A stretch of 64,000 bases of DNA from LMDS01 sp039930465 (GTDB lineage Bacteria; Pseudomonadota; Gammaproteobacteria; Burkholderiales; Burkholderiaceae_C): contig JBDTTU010000003.1 of NCBI GenBank assembly GCA_039930465.1, positions 33,172-97,171 of the forward strand, given 5' to 3'. The notes beneath the pieces were generated by a model. That model searched no databases and was not told where the DNA came from. It was given only the letters and a program-made list of their open reading frames with translations. Below are positions 26,340 through 35,029 of this stretch, in pieces (the first letter of the stretch is position 1; each line of letters starts with the position of its first letter). The translations under genes were made by a program, and so were the position numbers.

Positions 26340-27260
26340 ATGCTCGCTCAAGACATTCTCGCCACCATCGGCAACACGCCGCACATTCGCATCAACCGCC
26401 TTTTCGGCAACAGCCACAGCGTCTACGTGAAGAGCGAACGCTCGAACCCGGGGGGTTCGATCAAGGACCGGATTGCGCTGTCGATGATCGAAGTGGCCGA
26501 AGCTTCGGGTGCGCTCAAAGCTGGCGGCACGATCATCGAGCCCACTTCGGGCAACACCGGCGTGGGTCTCGCGATGGTGGCGGCCGTGAAGGGCTACAAG
26601 CTGGTGCTGGTGATGCCCGACAGCATGAGCGTCGAGCGCCGCCGCCTGATGCTCGCCTACGGCGCGAGTTTCGTGCTCACGCCGCGCGAAAAAGGCATGA
26701 AGGGCTCGATCGCCCGCGCGATGGAACTGGTTGCGGAAACCCCGAACTCCTGGATGCCGCAGCAGTTCGAGAACCCGGCCAACATCGACGTGCACGTGCG
26801 CACCACGGCACAGGAGATCGCGGCCGATTTCCCGAGCGGTATCGACGCATTGATCACCGGCGTGGGCACCGGCGGCCACCTGACCGGCTGCGCGCAGGTG
26901 CTCAAGGCCATGTGGCCCAAGCTGAAGGTCTACGCGGTCGAACCCACCGCCTCGCCGGTGATCAGCGGCGGCGCACCCAGCCCGCACCCGATCCAGGGCA
27001 TCGGCGCCGGCTTCATCCCGAAGAACCTTCGCACCGAGTTGCTCGACGGCGTGATCCAGGTCGAAGCCGAAGCGGCGCGTGAAATGGCGCGGCGCTGCGC
27101 GCGCGAAGAAGGCATCCTGGTCGGCATCTCGTCGGGCGCCACGCTGGCGGCCATCGCGCAGAAACTGCCTGATCTCGCGAACGGAGCGACCGTGCTGGGC
27201 TTCAACTACGACACCGGCGAGCGCTATCTCTCGATCGAAGGATTTCTTCCGAACGAATGA
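26340..27260 (+). CDS. cysK: Cysteine synthase A (O-acetylserine sulfhydrylase)
   Basis: This 306-residue PLP enzyme makes cysteine from O-acetylserine and sulfide. The PLP lysine is Lys42 in NPGGSIKDRIA. PTSGNTGVGLA binds substrate, GVGTGGHLTG holds the PLP phosphate and VGISSGA is conserved. The spacing and NPGGS favour CysK over CysM. Its stop overlaps the start of the response regulator gene by four bases (ATGA). ATG follows CAGGAGG. Confidence 0.94.
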   Translation: MLAQDILATIGNTPHIRINRLFGNSHSVYVKSERSNPGGSIKDRIALSMIEVAEASGALKAGGTIIEPTSGNTGVGLAMVAAVKGYKLVLVMPDSMSVERRRLMLAYGASFVLTPREKGMKGSIARAMELVAETPNSWMPQQFENPANIDVHVRTTAQEIAADFPSGIDALITGVGTGGHLTGCAQVLKAMWPKLKVYAVEPTASPVISGGAPSPHPIQGIGAGFIPKNLRTELLDGVIQVEAEAAREMARRCAREEGILVGISSGATLAAIAQKLPDLANGATVLGFNYDTGERYLSIEGFLPNE

Positions 27261-27979
27261 AACCGCGCATCCTGATTGTCGAAGACGAACCGGGCATCGC
27301 CGACACGCTGCAATACGCGCTGCGCACCGAAGGTTTCGAGCCGGTGTGCTGTGCCACCGGCGAAGAAGCGCTGGCTTCGGCGCATGCCGAGCCGCCAGCG
27401 CTGGTGATCCTCGACGTCGGCTTGCCCGACACCAGCGGCTTCGAGGTGTTCAAGCGGCTGCGCGCCAGCAGCGATGTGCCGGTGGTGTTTCTCACGGCGC
27501 GCAGCGACGAGATCGACCGAGTGGTCGGCCTGGAACTGGGCGCCGACGACTACATCAACAAGCCGTTTTCGCCACGTGAGCTGGTGGCCCGGGTGCGGGG
27601 CATTCTGCGGCGTTCATCGAAGAGCGCCGTGCCGGCGGGCAGCGCGGTGCCGGCGCCGACCGTGCTGCCAGTGCACGTCGACGAAGGGCGCCGCCAGATT
27701 CGTTTCTATGGCCGTGCGCTCGAACTTTCACGCTATGAGTTCGGCCTGCTGCAGACGCTCGCCTCGCGCCCCGGCCACGTGTTCTCGCGCGACGCCTTGC
27801 TCGACCGGGTCTGGGGCGACGCGACCGAAAGCCTCGACCGCACGGTCGACGCCCACGTGAAGACGCTGCGCGCGAAGATGAAGCTCGTCGCGCCGGCGCT
27901 GGAGCCGATTCGCACGCACCGTGGCAGCGGCTACGCGCTGGCTGAAGATCTGCCTGCCACTTTGCCTTCGCCCGCTTGA
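27257..27979 (+). CDS. creB: OmpR-family response regulator, CreB type
   Basis: This 240-residue protein has a receiver domain with Asp10, phospho-acceptor Asp53 (VILDVGLPD) and Lys102 (INKPF), then a winged-helix DNA-binding domain ending RTHRGSGYALAEDLP. The partner kinase resembles CreC, so CreB is the best name. In E. coli CreBC responds to growth in minimal media and carbon status. Here it overlaps cysK upstream and its own stop overlaps the kinase start (TTGA). Confidence 0.88.
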   Translation: MKPRILIVEDEPGIADTLQYALRTEGFEPVCCATGEEALASAHAEPPALVILDVGLPDTSGFEVFKRLRASSDVPVVFLTARSDEIDRVVGLELGADDYINKPFSPRELVARVRGILRRSSKSAVPAGSAVPAPTVLPVHVDEGRRQIRFYGRALELSRYEFGLLQTLASRPGHVFSRDALLDRVWGDATESLDRTVDAHVKTLRAKMKLVAPALEPIRTHRGSGYALAEDLPATLPSPA

Positions 27980-29430
27980 GCAAACGCACACGCATCTTCA
28001 TCGGCATCCTGCTCGCCTATGCGCTCGGCGTCGGCGTGTTGATGTACCGCCAGCTCGGCGACATCGACCCGCGCTACCGCGAATCGGCCGAAGAGTCGCT
28101 GGTCGAAACTGCGCAACTGCTCGCGGTCTTGGTCGAAGGCGCGTCGCACGACGGCGCGCTGCAGACCGAAACACTCGGGCCCCTGTTCCAGTCGCTTTAC
28201 GCACGCCGCTTCACGGCCGACATCTTCGGCCTTGAGAAAACCCGCGTCGAGCTGCGCCTGACGGTGGTCGACCGAACCGGCCAGGTCGTCTTCGATTCGA
28301 TGAACCGCCACCTCGGCGCCGACCACTCGCAGTGGCACGACATCCACCTCGCGCTGCAGGGCGAGTACGGCGCGCGCACCAGCCGCGATGTCGACGGCGA
28401 CCCCAAAACATCGGTGATGTTCGTGGCTGCGCCGGTGCGTGACCGGGCCGCAGGCGGCGACCGCATCATTGGTGCCGTCAGCGTCGGCAAGCCGGTGCAG
28501 AGCTTCGGCCAGTTCGTCGAAGCGGCGCGGCGCAAGACGCTGCTGGTCGGTGCGACTTCGGTGGTTGCGGTGCTGCTGCTCGCGGTCATTCTGTCGGTGT
28601 GGCTGGTGCGGCCGTTCGGCCTGATTGCCGACTACGTGCGCTACGTGCGCGCGCAACGCAGCATCAGCCTGCCGCGCCTGGGCCGGCGTGCACTCGGCGC
28701 GCTCGGTGCGGCTTACGACGAAATGCGCGACGCGCTCGCCGGCCGCAACTACGTGGCCGACTACGTGCAGACGCTGACGCACGAAGTGAAGAGCCCGCTC
28801 TCGGCGATTCGCGGCGCGGCCGAGCTGCTCCAGGAGCCGATGGCCGACGCCGACCGTGCCCGCTTCAGCGCCAACATCGTGCGCGAGACACAGCGCATCC
28901 AGGAGCTGGTGGACCGCATGATGGAGCTGACCGCGCTCGAATCACGCCGCAGCCTCGACGAGACGGCGCCGATCGCGCTGCGCTCCGTGCTCGAAGAGCT
29001 GGCCGTGAGCGCGCAGGCCACCGGCGCGGCGCGCGGCGTGGCGGTCGAGCTCGTGGCGGGCGATGACGCCACGGTCGAAGGTGATGCCTTCCTGCTGCGC
29101 CGCGCACTGGCCAACCTGATCGACAACGCGCTCGACTTCTCACCCGCCAACGCGGCCATCACACTCACGCTGGCCGTGCACCCGCGCAGTGTCGACCTGA
29201 GCGTGCGTGATCACGGCCCCGGCATTCCCGACTACGCCGAAGACAAGGTGTTCGAGAAGTTCTATTCGCTGGCGCGACCGCACTCGCGCAAGAAGAGCAC
29301 GGGCCTCGGCTTGCCGTTCGTGAAAGAGATCGCCGAGTTGCACCATGGCCGCGTGACGCTGAAGAACGCGCCGGAAGGTGGCGGGGCCGTGGCCACGCTG
29401 TCGTTGCCGCGCGCGGCGCCTGGCCCCTGA
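27976..29430 (+). CDS. creC: Sensor histidine kinase, CreC type
   Basis: This 484-residue protein starts at TTG, overlapping the creB stop by four bases. It has an N-terminal helix, a periplasmic CreC-like sensor (VFDSMNRHLGADHSQWHDI; SVMFVAAPVRD) and a second helix at about 192-212. The kinase core carries His269 (TLTHEVKSPLSAI), an N box (ALANLIDNALDFS) and G boxes (DHGPGIP, GLGLPFVKEI). It phosphorylates CreB. The sensor matches the CreC pattern better than other OmpR-type kinases. Confidence 0.9.
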   Translation: MSKRTRIFIGILLAYALGVGVLMYRQLGDIDPRYRESAEESLVETAQLLAVLVEGASHDGALQTETLGPLFQSLYARRFTADIFGLEKTRVELRLTVVDRTGQVVFDSMNRHLGADHSQWHDIHLALQGEYGARTSRDVDGDPKTSVMFVAAPVRDRAAGGDRIIGAVSVGKPVQSFGQFVEAARRKTLLVGATSVVAVLLLAVILSVWLVRPFGLIADYVRYVRAQRSISLPRLGRRALGALGAAYDEMRDALAGRNYVADYVQTLTHEVKSPLSAIRGAAELLQEPMADADRARFSANIVRETQRIQELVDRMMELTALESRRSLDETAPIALRSVLEELAVSAQATGAARGVAVELVAGDDATVEGDAFLLRRALANLIDNALDFSPANAAITLTLAVHPRSVDLSVRDHGPGIPDYAEDKVFEKFYSLARPHSRKKSTGLGLPFVKEIAELHHGRVTLKNAPEGGGAVATLSLPRAAPGP

Positions 29431-29436
29431 AGCGGT

Positions 29437-30009
29437 TCAGCGCAAGGCCGCAGCGGCCGGGCCGCTGAAGTCGTCCGGCATCGGCAGCCCGGCTTTCACT
29501 GCCTTCGCGCGCGCTGCCGCGTGGTTCATGTCGGCCGGAATGAATTGTGTGGGTTTGCCACGCTGCTGCGCCACCAGCAGTTCGTCGCGCGCCACCTCGC
29601 CGCCACCGATCGCCACCAGCCGGTCGCTGCAGTCGACGATCGCCTGAGAGGTGGGCGACAACCGGGTCGTGCCCTTGATGAAACCACCCCAGCTGTCGTC
29701 TTCCGCCTCGAACACCGTGTCGACGAAAGCCGACATCAACACGCCGTTGGCACGGGCCTGCGTCGAGACGATGCCGGTGGTCTCGAAGCCGAGGCGTTGG
29801 GCCAGCGGGTAGACGGCGCCGATGCCGTCGGGCGTGGCGCCGATGTTCACGAGCGTGGTGCTTGGGTCGGCTTCGTTCAGCACCAGCACGGCGTGCGCGA
29901 TCATCACCGCCTCGTCTTCGTAGCCCGAGCCGGAGTAGCCGAGAAAGGTCAGCACGCTCTTGCCGCGCGCGGCGAAATACTGGCGCGCCGCTTCGGCGCC
30001 GTCAAGCAC
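29437..30009 (-). CDS. Protein of unknown function coupled to N-formylglutamate amidohydrolase
   Basis: This 190-residue soluble protein starts at GTG behind GAGCGAGG and overlaps the amidohydrolase gene by eight bases. It begins VLDGAEAARQYFAARGKSVL. Conserved-looking blocks are FLGYSGSGYEDEAVMIAHA and VNIGATPDGIGAVYPLAQRLGF, which suggest a Rossmann-like alpha/beta fold. I do not recognise the family. Translational coupling implies work in the same pathway, probably degradation of histidine or formylated amino acids. Confidence 0.75.
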   Translation of the reverse strand: MLDGAEAARQYFAARGKSVLTFLGYSGSGYEDEAVMIAHAVLVLNEADPSTTLVNIGATPDGIGAVYPLAQRLGFETTGIVSTQARANGVLMSAFVDTVFEAEDDSWGGFIKGTTRLSPTSQAIVDCSDRLVAIGGGEVARDELLVAQQRGKPTQFIPADMNHAAARAKAVKAGLPMPDDFSGPAAAALR

Positions 30010-30859
30010 GCTGCACCTCGCTCTCGGCATAACCCAGCACCGCATCGACCAGCGTGAGCAGGTCTTTCTGCAGCGCCGCGAACCCGTCGTGTTTCGAGCG
30101 TGTGGCCTCGTCCATGTACAGACGCTTGTTGATCTCGAGTTGCAGGCTGTGGCGGCGCTTCGCCGGGTTCGAAAACGCCCGCACCAGCTCGACGCCCTTG
30201 TACGGGTCGTTGACCTTCACCTGGTAGCCCATGCCGGTGAGCGCTTCTTGCACGAAGTGGGTGAAGGCCGGTGCGCAGCTTGTGCCGTCGCGGTCGCCGA
30301 GCACGAAGTCGGCGCGCTCGCTGCCGGCGCCACCTTCGCCCTGCGTGCCGGCCACCGCGTTCATCGAATGGCAGTTGATGTGATAGCTGGCGCCGAAACG
30401 TTCGTGCGTTGCAGCAATCCATTGCTGCAACAAACGCTGGTACGGCGCGTGGTAGTTCGCGATGCGCGCCTCGGTCTCTGCCACCGACAACTGGCGTGCG
30501 TAGATCGCGCGGCCGTCGTCGAGCGTGCGCCAGATCAGCGCCTTGCCCAGCAGGGCCTTGCCACTCGGCACGTGTTCGTGCGGCCAGCGGCCGCCTTCGA
30601 GCAGGGCCAGGTCGATGTCGCCGGCGTGGCGGTTCGGGTCGATGTAGGTGCGCGGGAACTGCGCTGCGATCAGCGCCACGCCGCGCTCGGTGGCGGGCCG
30701 GTAGAGCTCGTCGATGAAACAGTCTTCGCCGTCGCGCAGGTCGAACTCGCTGACGTTGGCTTGCATGTCGGCCGGGAACTCGAAACCCGAGTGCGGCGAG
30801 TCGAGCACCAGCGGCACTTGCGGCGCCGCCGGCCCGTGAAGCTCAACGGCGTTTTTCAT
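30002..30859 (-). CDS. N-formylglutamate amidohydrolase family enzyme
   Basis: This 285-residue metallohydrolase of the HutG family releases formate and glutamate from N-formylglutamate. The motifs are VLDSPHSGFEFPAD near the start, RTYIDPNRHAGDIDL, YHINCHSMNAV and LQLEINKRLYMDEAT, which supply the zinc-binding His/Glu. No hut genes are in view, so the substrate may differ. The ATG lies inside the end of the DUF2164 gene (17-base overlap), which gives a three-gene coupled unit. Confidence 0.88.
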   Translation of the reverse strand: MKNAVELHGPAAPQVPLVLDSPHSGFEFPADMQANVSEFDLRDGEDCFIDELYRPATERGVALIAAQFPRTYIDPNRHAGDIDLALLEGGRWPHEHVPSGKALLGKALIWRTLDDGRAIYARQLSVAETEARIANYHAPYQRLLQQWIAATHERFGASYHINCHSMNAVAGTQGEGGAGSERADFVLGDRDGTSCAPAFTHFVQEALTGMGYQVKVNDPYKGVELVRAFSNPAKRRHSLQLEINKRLYMDEATRSKHDGFAALQKDLLTLVDAVLGYAESEVQRA

Positions 30860-31106
30860 GCTTTTTCCAGTAGCCGAACTCGTCTTCGTGGACTTCGATG
30901 TCAAGTTCCATGATGCGCGTCTGCAAACGCTCCTGCACTTCGAGCACGGCCTGGTTGTAGATGCACGGCCCGATCTCTTCCACGAAGAAGTTCAGCAGCG
31001 CGGCGGCCTGGATGTTGCCGATCTTCTCGTCCATGTTGTCGAGAAAGTAGCGCTCGATCGACAGCACCGCTTGTTTGCGGGCGTCCTTGTTCAGCTCGAT
31101 GCTCAT
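30843..31106 (-). CDS. DUF2164 family small protein
   Basis: This 87-residue protein contains the DUF2164 pattern: ARKQAVLSIERYFLDNMDEKIG followed by FFVEEIGPCIYNQAVLEVQ (quoted in parts). AGGGA precedes the ATG. It is all helical, cytoplasmic and of unknown function. It overlaps the amidohydrolase gene by 17 bases and is first in that operon. Confidence 0.85.
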   Translation of the reverse strand: MSIELNKDARKQAVLSIERYFLDNMDEKIGNIQAAALLNFFVEEIGPCIYNQAVLEVQERLQTRIMELDIEVHEDEFGYWKKHEKRR

Positions 31107-31162
31107 TCGGGGTTCCCTGGCGGCCAGTCAGCCGGCCATCTTACGGGCCGGCCGGGCCACGC

Positions 31163-31414
31163 TCAAGGCAGTTTGCCGACGGCGCACTGCACACCCGTCA
31201 GGTTGGCGCCGCCGGTCGACTGGCAGGCCACCACCTTGCCACTGGCCGGCTCGTGGAACCAGACCATGCTGGTGTTGCCGGTGGATGCCACGCCGATCGG
31301 CAGAAGACTGGGCGTGGCATGGACCTGCGAGCGGGCCGAAGGAATGAAGACCGCCGCCGCCACCAGGGCGAGCAACACGGCGGCGATGGACAAACGAGGC
31401 AAGGGAAGGTTCAT
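31163..31414 (-). CDS. Small exported hypothetical protein
   Basis: This 83-residue protein has CAGGAGCACGCC before the ATG and a signal peptide or membrane helix (LSIAAVLLALVAAAVFIPSA). The mature part is about 53 residues with two cysteines (VVACQ; VQCAVG), possibly a disulfide. No family is recognised. It stands head-to-head with the VIT/VWA gene and may share its promoter region. Confidence 0.65.
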   Translation of the reverse strand: MNLPLPRLSIAAVLLALVAAAVFIPSARSQVHATPSLLPIGVASTGNTSMVWFHEPASGKVVACQSTGGANLTGVQCAVGKLP

Positions 31415-31574
31415 GGCGTGCTCCTGAAGGTTGTGGCGCCATCTTGCGCACTTCGCGCCGACTTCACAATCCCTTCACTCAGGGCGCCGCTGGCTTCAAA
31501 CCGGCTTCGCATGTCGCGCCGATCCTTGCTGCATGGCCACCGCTCCGGTGGCCGCTGCCCCAAGGAGAAACACC

Positions 31575-33623
31575 ATGCCCCTGTTCTTTTGCCCGGTGCG
31601 CCCGCTCACACGCAGCGGGCGCGTGCTCTTGTGCGTTGCGGTGTCGGTGTTTGCCGCGCTGCTGCTCGTGGCCTGGTCGCCAGCCCAGGCCGACGACTCC
31701 GAAGCGCGCCAGGCCGAAAGCCCGTACTTCGCCGTCAACAGCAGCGAGCCCGGCACTGACCGCCTGCCGCTCAAGGCCACCCGTGTGGACGTGCGCATCG
31801 CGGGCGTGATCGCCGACGTGAGCGTCACGCAAACCTATCGTAACGAAGGGCAGCGGGCGATCGAAGCGCGTTACGTGTTCCCCGGCTCCACGCAGTCGGC
31901 CGTGCATGCGATGAACGTGCGGCTCGGCGACCGGCTGCTCACCGCGCGCATCAGGGAAAAGCAGCAGGCACGCATCGAGTATGAAACCGCGAAGAAGGAA
32001 GGCAAGACCAGTGCACTGCTCGAGCAGCACCGGCCGAACGTGTTCGAGATGAACGTCGCCAACATCCTGCCCGGCGACGAGGTGGCGGTGGAACTGCACT
32101 ACACCGAGCTGTTGACGCCGACCGACGCGCAGTACGGCTTCGTGTTCCCCACGGTCGTGGGCCCGCGCTACAACTCGCCGCAAGGCGCGGCCGTGGCCGA
32201 GAAGTGGATCGCCACGCCGTACCTGCGCAGCGGTGAAGCATCGAACGCCAGCTTCGACATCAGGGTCACGCTCGACACGCCGGTGGCGTTGCGCGAGATC
32301 GGCTCGCCGTCGCATCAGATCGAAGTCACCGGCGACGGCACGGCGCACGCGAGCGTCGCGCTGAAGGCGAGTGACGCGCCGGCCAACGACCGCGACTTCA
32401 TCCTGCGCTATCGCCTGGCCGGCGACCGCATCGAAACCGGGCTGATGCTGTTTCGTGGCGAGACCGAGAACTTCTTCCTCGCGATGGTCGAGCCGCCCAA
32501 GGCCGTGCCGGCGCGCCAGATCAACCCGCGAGACTACATCTTCGTCGTCGACATCTCGGGCTCGATGCACGGTTACCCGCTCGAAACCTCGAAGGTGCTG
32601 CTCGCCAACCTGATCAGCGGCCTGCGCCCGAGCGACACCTTCAACGTGATGCTGTTCTCGGGCAGCAACCGCATGCTTTCGCCCACGTCGGTGCCCGCCA
32701 CGCGAGCCAACATCGAACGCGCCTTGCAGACGATCCGCGAGATGGGCGGGAGCGGCAGCACCGAGATCGTGCCGGCGCTCAAGCGCATCGCCGCCTTGCC
32801 CAAGAACCCCGACGTGTCGCGCAGCGTGATCGTTGTGACCGACGGCTACGTGAGCGTCGAAGCCGAGGTGTTCCAGCTGATCCGCAAGACCCTGAACCAG
32901 CAGAACGTGTTCGCCTTCGGCATCGGCAGCAGCGTGAACCGTCACCTGATTGAAGGCATTGCACGGGCCGGCCAGGGCGAAGCCTTCGTCGTCACCAAGC
33001 CTGCGGAAGCGGCAGCGCAAGCCGAGCGCCTGCGCAAGATCATCGAAGCGCCGGTGCTGACGAACGTGACAGCACGCTTCCAGGGTCTGGACGTGTACGA
33101 CGTGGAACCGCCTCAGTTGCCCGACGTGCTCGGCGGCCGCCCAGTGCTGGTGTTTGGCAAGTGGCGCGGTGAGGTGGCCGGCAACGCCCGTTTGCTGGTC
33201 GAAGGCCGCAGCGCCGAAGGCCTGTTCAGCACCGAGGTGAGTGCCAGCGGGCGCGAAGACCGCAGCTCGTCGGCGCTGCGCCACCTGTGGGCACGCCAGC
33301 GCATCGCGGCACTCTCCGACCAGGAAGCGCTCGAAGGCGGCGACGCGCAAAAAGCTGCGATCACCGAGCTCGGCCTGAAGTACAGCCTGCTCACGCAGTA
33401 CACGAGCTTCATCGCCGTCGACCATGTGGTGCGCAACCCGAACCCGGCACTGGCGCCCACGGTGAATCAGCCTTCGCCGTTGCCGCAAGGCGTGAGCGAA
33501 CTCGCGGTCGGTGCCGAAGTGCCGAGCACGCCCGAGCCGGGCGTCTGGCTTGCGCTGCTGGTGGTGCTGGGCATCGTCGGCGCCACGGTGGTGTCGAGCC
33601 GCCGCCGTCAGCACAGCCGTTGA
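31575..33623 (+). CDS. VIT and VWA domain protein with PEP-CTERM sorting signal
   Basis: This 682-residue exported protein starts after AAGGAGAAACACC. It has a signal peptide (to about residue 39), a VIT domain at about 55-185 (TRVDVRIAGVIADVSVTQTY) and a von Willebrand A domain at about 320-500 with the metal site DISGSM. The C-terminus reads TPEPGVWLALLVVLGIVG, then a basic SSRRRQ tail. That is the Pro-Glu-Pro/helix/Arg layout of an exosortase substrate. The next gene is the exosortase, so this is probably its single dedicated target, cut near PEP and released or anchored at the outer surface. Confidence 0.9.
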   Translation: MPLFFCPVRPLTRSGRVLLCVAVSVFAALLLVAWSPAQADDSEARQAESPYFAVNSSEPGTDRLPLKATRVDVRIAGVIADVSVTQTYRNEGQRAIEARYVFPGSTQSAVHAMNVRLGDRLLTARIREKQQARIEYETAKKEGKTSALLEQHRPNVFEMNVANILPGDEVAVELHYTELLTPTDAQYGFVFPTVVGPRYNSPQGAAVAEKWIATPYLRSGEASNASFDIRVTLDTPVALREIGSPSHQIEVTGDGTAHASVALKASDAPANDRDFILRYRLAGDRIETGLMLFRGETENFFLAMVEPPKAVPARQINPRDYIFVVDISGSMHGYPLETSKVLLANLISGLRPSDTFNVMLFSGSNRMLSPTSVPATRANIERALQTIREMGGSGSTEIVPALKRIAALPKNPDVSRSVIVVTDGYVSVEAEVFQLIRKTLNQQNVFAFGIGSSVNRHLIEGIARAGQGEAFVVTKPAEAAAQAERLRKIIEAPVLTNVTARFQGLDVYDVEPPQLPDVLGGRPVLVFGKWRGEVAGNARLLVEGRSAEGLFSTEVSASGREDRSSSALRHLWARQRIAALSDQEALEGGDAQKAAITELGLKYSLLTQYTSFIAVDHVVRNPNPALAPTVNQPSPLPQGVSELAVGAEVPSTPEPGVWLALLVVLGIVGATVVSSRRRQHSR

Positions 33624-33633
33624 AAGGCGCAAC

Positions 33634-34488
33634 GTGAACATATCGATGCAACACGCTGCCATGCCGACCAGCGCGCCCGGGCGCTGGCTGGCCGCGTGCG
33701 ACCGCGTTCCGCCGCTGGCCTGGCTCGGCCTGCAGGCGGCTGCCCTGTGGCCACATTGGCGCTGGGCCGCGGCGCGGCTCGCCGATGGCTCGGACGACCC
33801 ACTCGGTCTGGCCGCGATCGCCGTCTTGGGCCTGGCGCTGTGGCGCCTGGCACCCCGCTTGCGCAGCGCACCATCGCGCGCCGGGTTGGTGGTGGCGATG
33901 GTCGGCACCGTGCTCGCCACGCTGGCGGCGATGTTCGCGCCGCCCTTGCTCGCAGCTTGCGTGGCGATGCTCGCGCTCGTCGCCGGCTTGTGCGCCTTCG
34001 CGCCAGGCGGCACGCCGTTGCTGCCGCTCGCCGGCCTCTCGGTGCTGGCCCTGCCGGTGGTGTCGTCGTTGCAGTTCTATGCCGGCTTTCCGCTGCGGGT
34101 GGTCACCGCGCAGCTCAGCACCTGGGGGTTGCAGGTTCTGGGCATTGTGGCCGAACGCAGCGGCACCGCCATGCTGGTGGAAGGCCGGCTCGTGATCGTC
34201 GATGCGCCTTGTTCCGGCGTGCAGATGGTGTGGATGGCGTACTTCTGCGCCTGCACCGTGGCCTGGTGGTGTGGGCTCGACAACCGCAGCTTCCTGAAGC
34301 GGCTGGCCTTCGTCGGCGCGATCGTTCTGGCTGGCAACGTGCTGCGCAACAGCGTGCTCGTGGTGCTGGAAGCGCGCCAGGCGAGCGTGCCGGCGCTCGT
34401 GCACGAAGCCATCGGCCTCGTGGTGCTGGCGCTCGTGTGTGCCGCGGTCGCGCGGCTGGTGCATGGAGGCCGCGATGCGCATCGCTGA
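33634..34488 (+). CDS. Exosortase (possibly XrtQ class)
   Basis: This 284-residue membrane protein starts at GTG behind AAAGG. It has around eight helices. The exosortase triad is in place: Cys193 (VDAPCSGVQM), Arg238 (NVLRNS) and His257 (LVHEAIG). Exosortases are transpeptidase-like enzymes that cleave PEP-CTERM tails at the inner membrane. It sits 10 bases after the VIT/VWA target gene. I suspect the XrtQ subgroup from this neighbourhood but cannot confirm it. Its 3' end overlaps the next gene by 14 bases. Confidence 0.9.
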   Translation: MNISMQHAAMPTSAPGRWLAACDRVPPLAWLGLQAAALWPHWRWAAARLADGSDDPLGLAAIAVLGLALWRLAPRLRSAPSRAGLVVAMVGTVLATLAAMFAPPLLAACVAMLALVAGLCAFAPGGTPLLPLAGLSVLALPVVSSLQFYAGFPLRVVTAQLSTWGLQVLGIVAERSGTAMLVEGRLVIVDAPCSGVQMVWMAYFCACTVAWWCGLDNRSFLKRLAFVGAIVLAGNVLRNSVLVVLEARQASVPALVHEAIGLVVLALVCAAVARLVHGGRDAHR

Positions 34489-35029
34489 CAGCATGAGCCG
34501 CGCCGGCGGCGTGGTGGGATGGAAGGCAGCGTTGTTCGGCGTGCTGGTGGTGTGCGCGCTCTTGCCGTTGCTCCGGCCCGCGGCCGTGCGGGGCGACGCC
34601 ACCGCCACGAGGGTCTTCGCCGAAACGCCGCAGGTCTGGCAAGGCCGCGCGTTGCGCCCGCTCGCACTGAGCGTGGTCGAGCAGCGGTTCGCGGCGCATT
34701 TCCCAGGCCGCATCGCACGCCTGACCGATGGCGAACAGTTGCTCGTGCTGCGCGACGTGAGTGCGCCCACGCGCATGCTGCACCCGGCCACCGACTGTTA
34801 CCGCGGCCTCGGCTATCGCATCGAGCAGGCGCGCCTGGAACGCGATGCCGAAGCGTTGTTGTGGCGCTGTTTCATCGCCGAGCGCGCTGGCGTGAAGACG
34901 CGCGTCTGCGAACGCATCGTCGATGCGAACGGCGCCTCGTTCACCGACACCTCGAGCTGGTACTGGGCCGCGCAGCTCGGCCGCTCCAGCGGGCCGTGGC
35001 TCGCGATCACCACCGCAAGGCCGCTGTGA
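34475..35029 (+). CDS. EpsI-like exosortase-associated protein
   Basis: This 184-residue protein has an ATG five bases after GGAGG, inside the exosortase 3' end. One N-terminal membrane helix (AALFGVLVVCALLPLL) precedes a periplasmic domain of the EpsI/DUF3485 kind (HPATDCYRGLGYRIEQAR; WYWAAQLG). EpsI domains are often fused or adjacent to exosortases. It overlaps the transglycosylase gene (GTGA). The exact role is unknown. Confidence 0.78.
   Translation: MRIADSMSRAGGVVGWKAALFGVLVVCALLPLLRPAAVRGDATATRVFAETPQVWQGRALRPLALSVVEQRFAAHFPGRIARLTDGEQLLVLRDVSAPTRMLHPATDCYRGLGYRIEQARLERDAEALLWRCFIAERAGVKTRVCERIVDANGASFTDTSSWYWAAQLGRSSGPWLAITTARPL

Noticed and set aside
31479..34013. 844-codon open frame on the minus strand
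   Set aside because: It lies opposite the VIT/VWA and exosortase genes, whose motifs and starts are clear; it has His/Arg/Ala-rich shadow composition.
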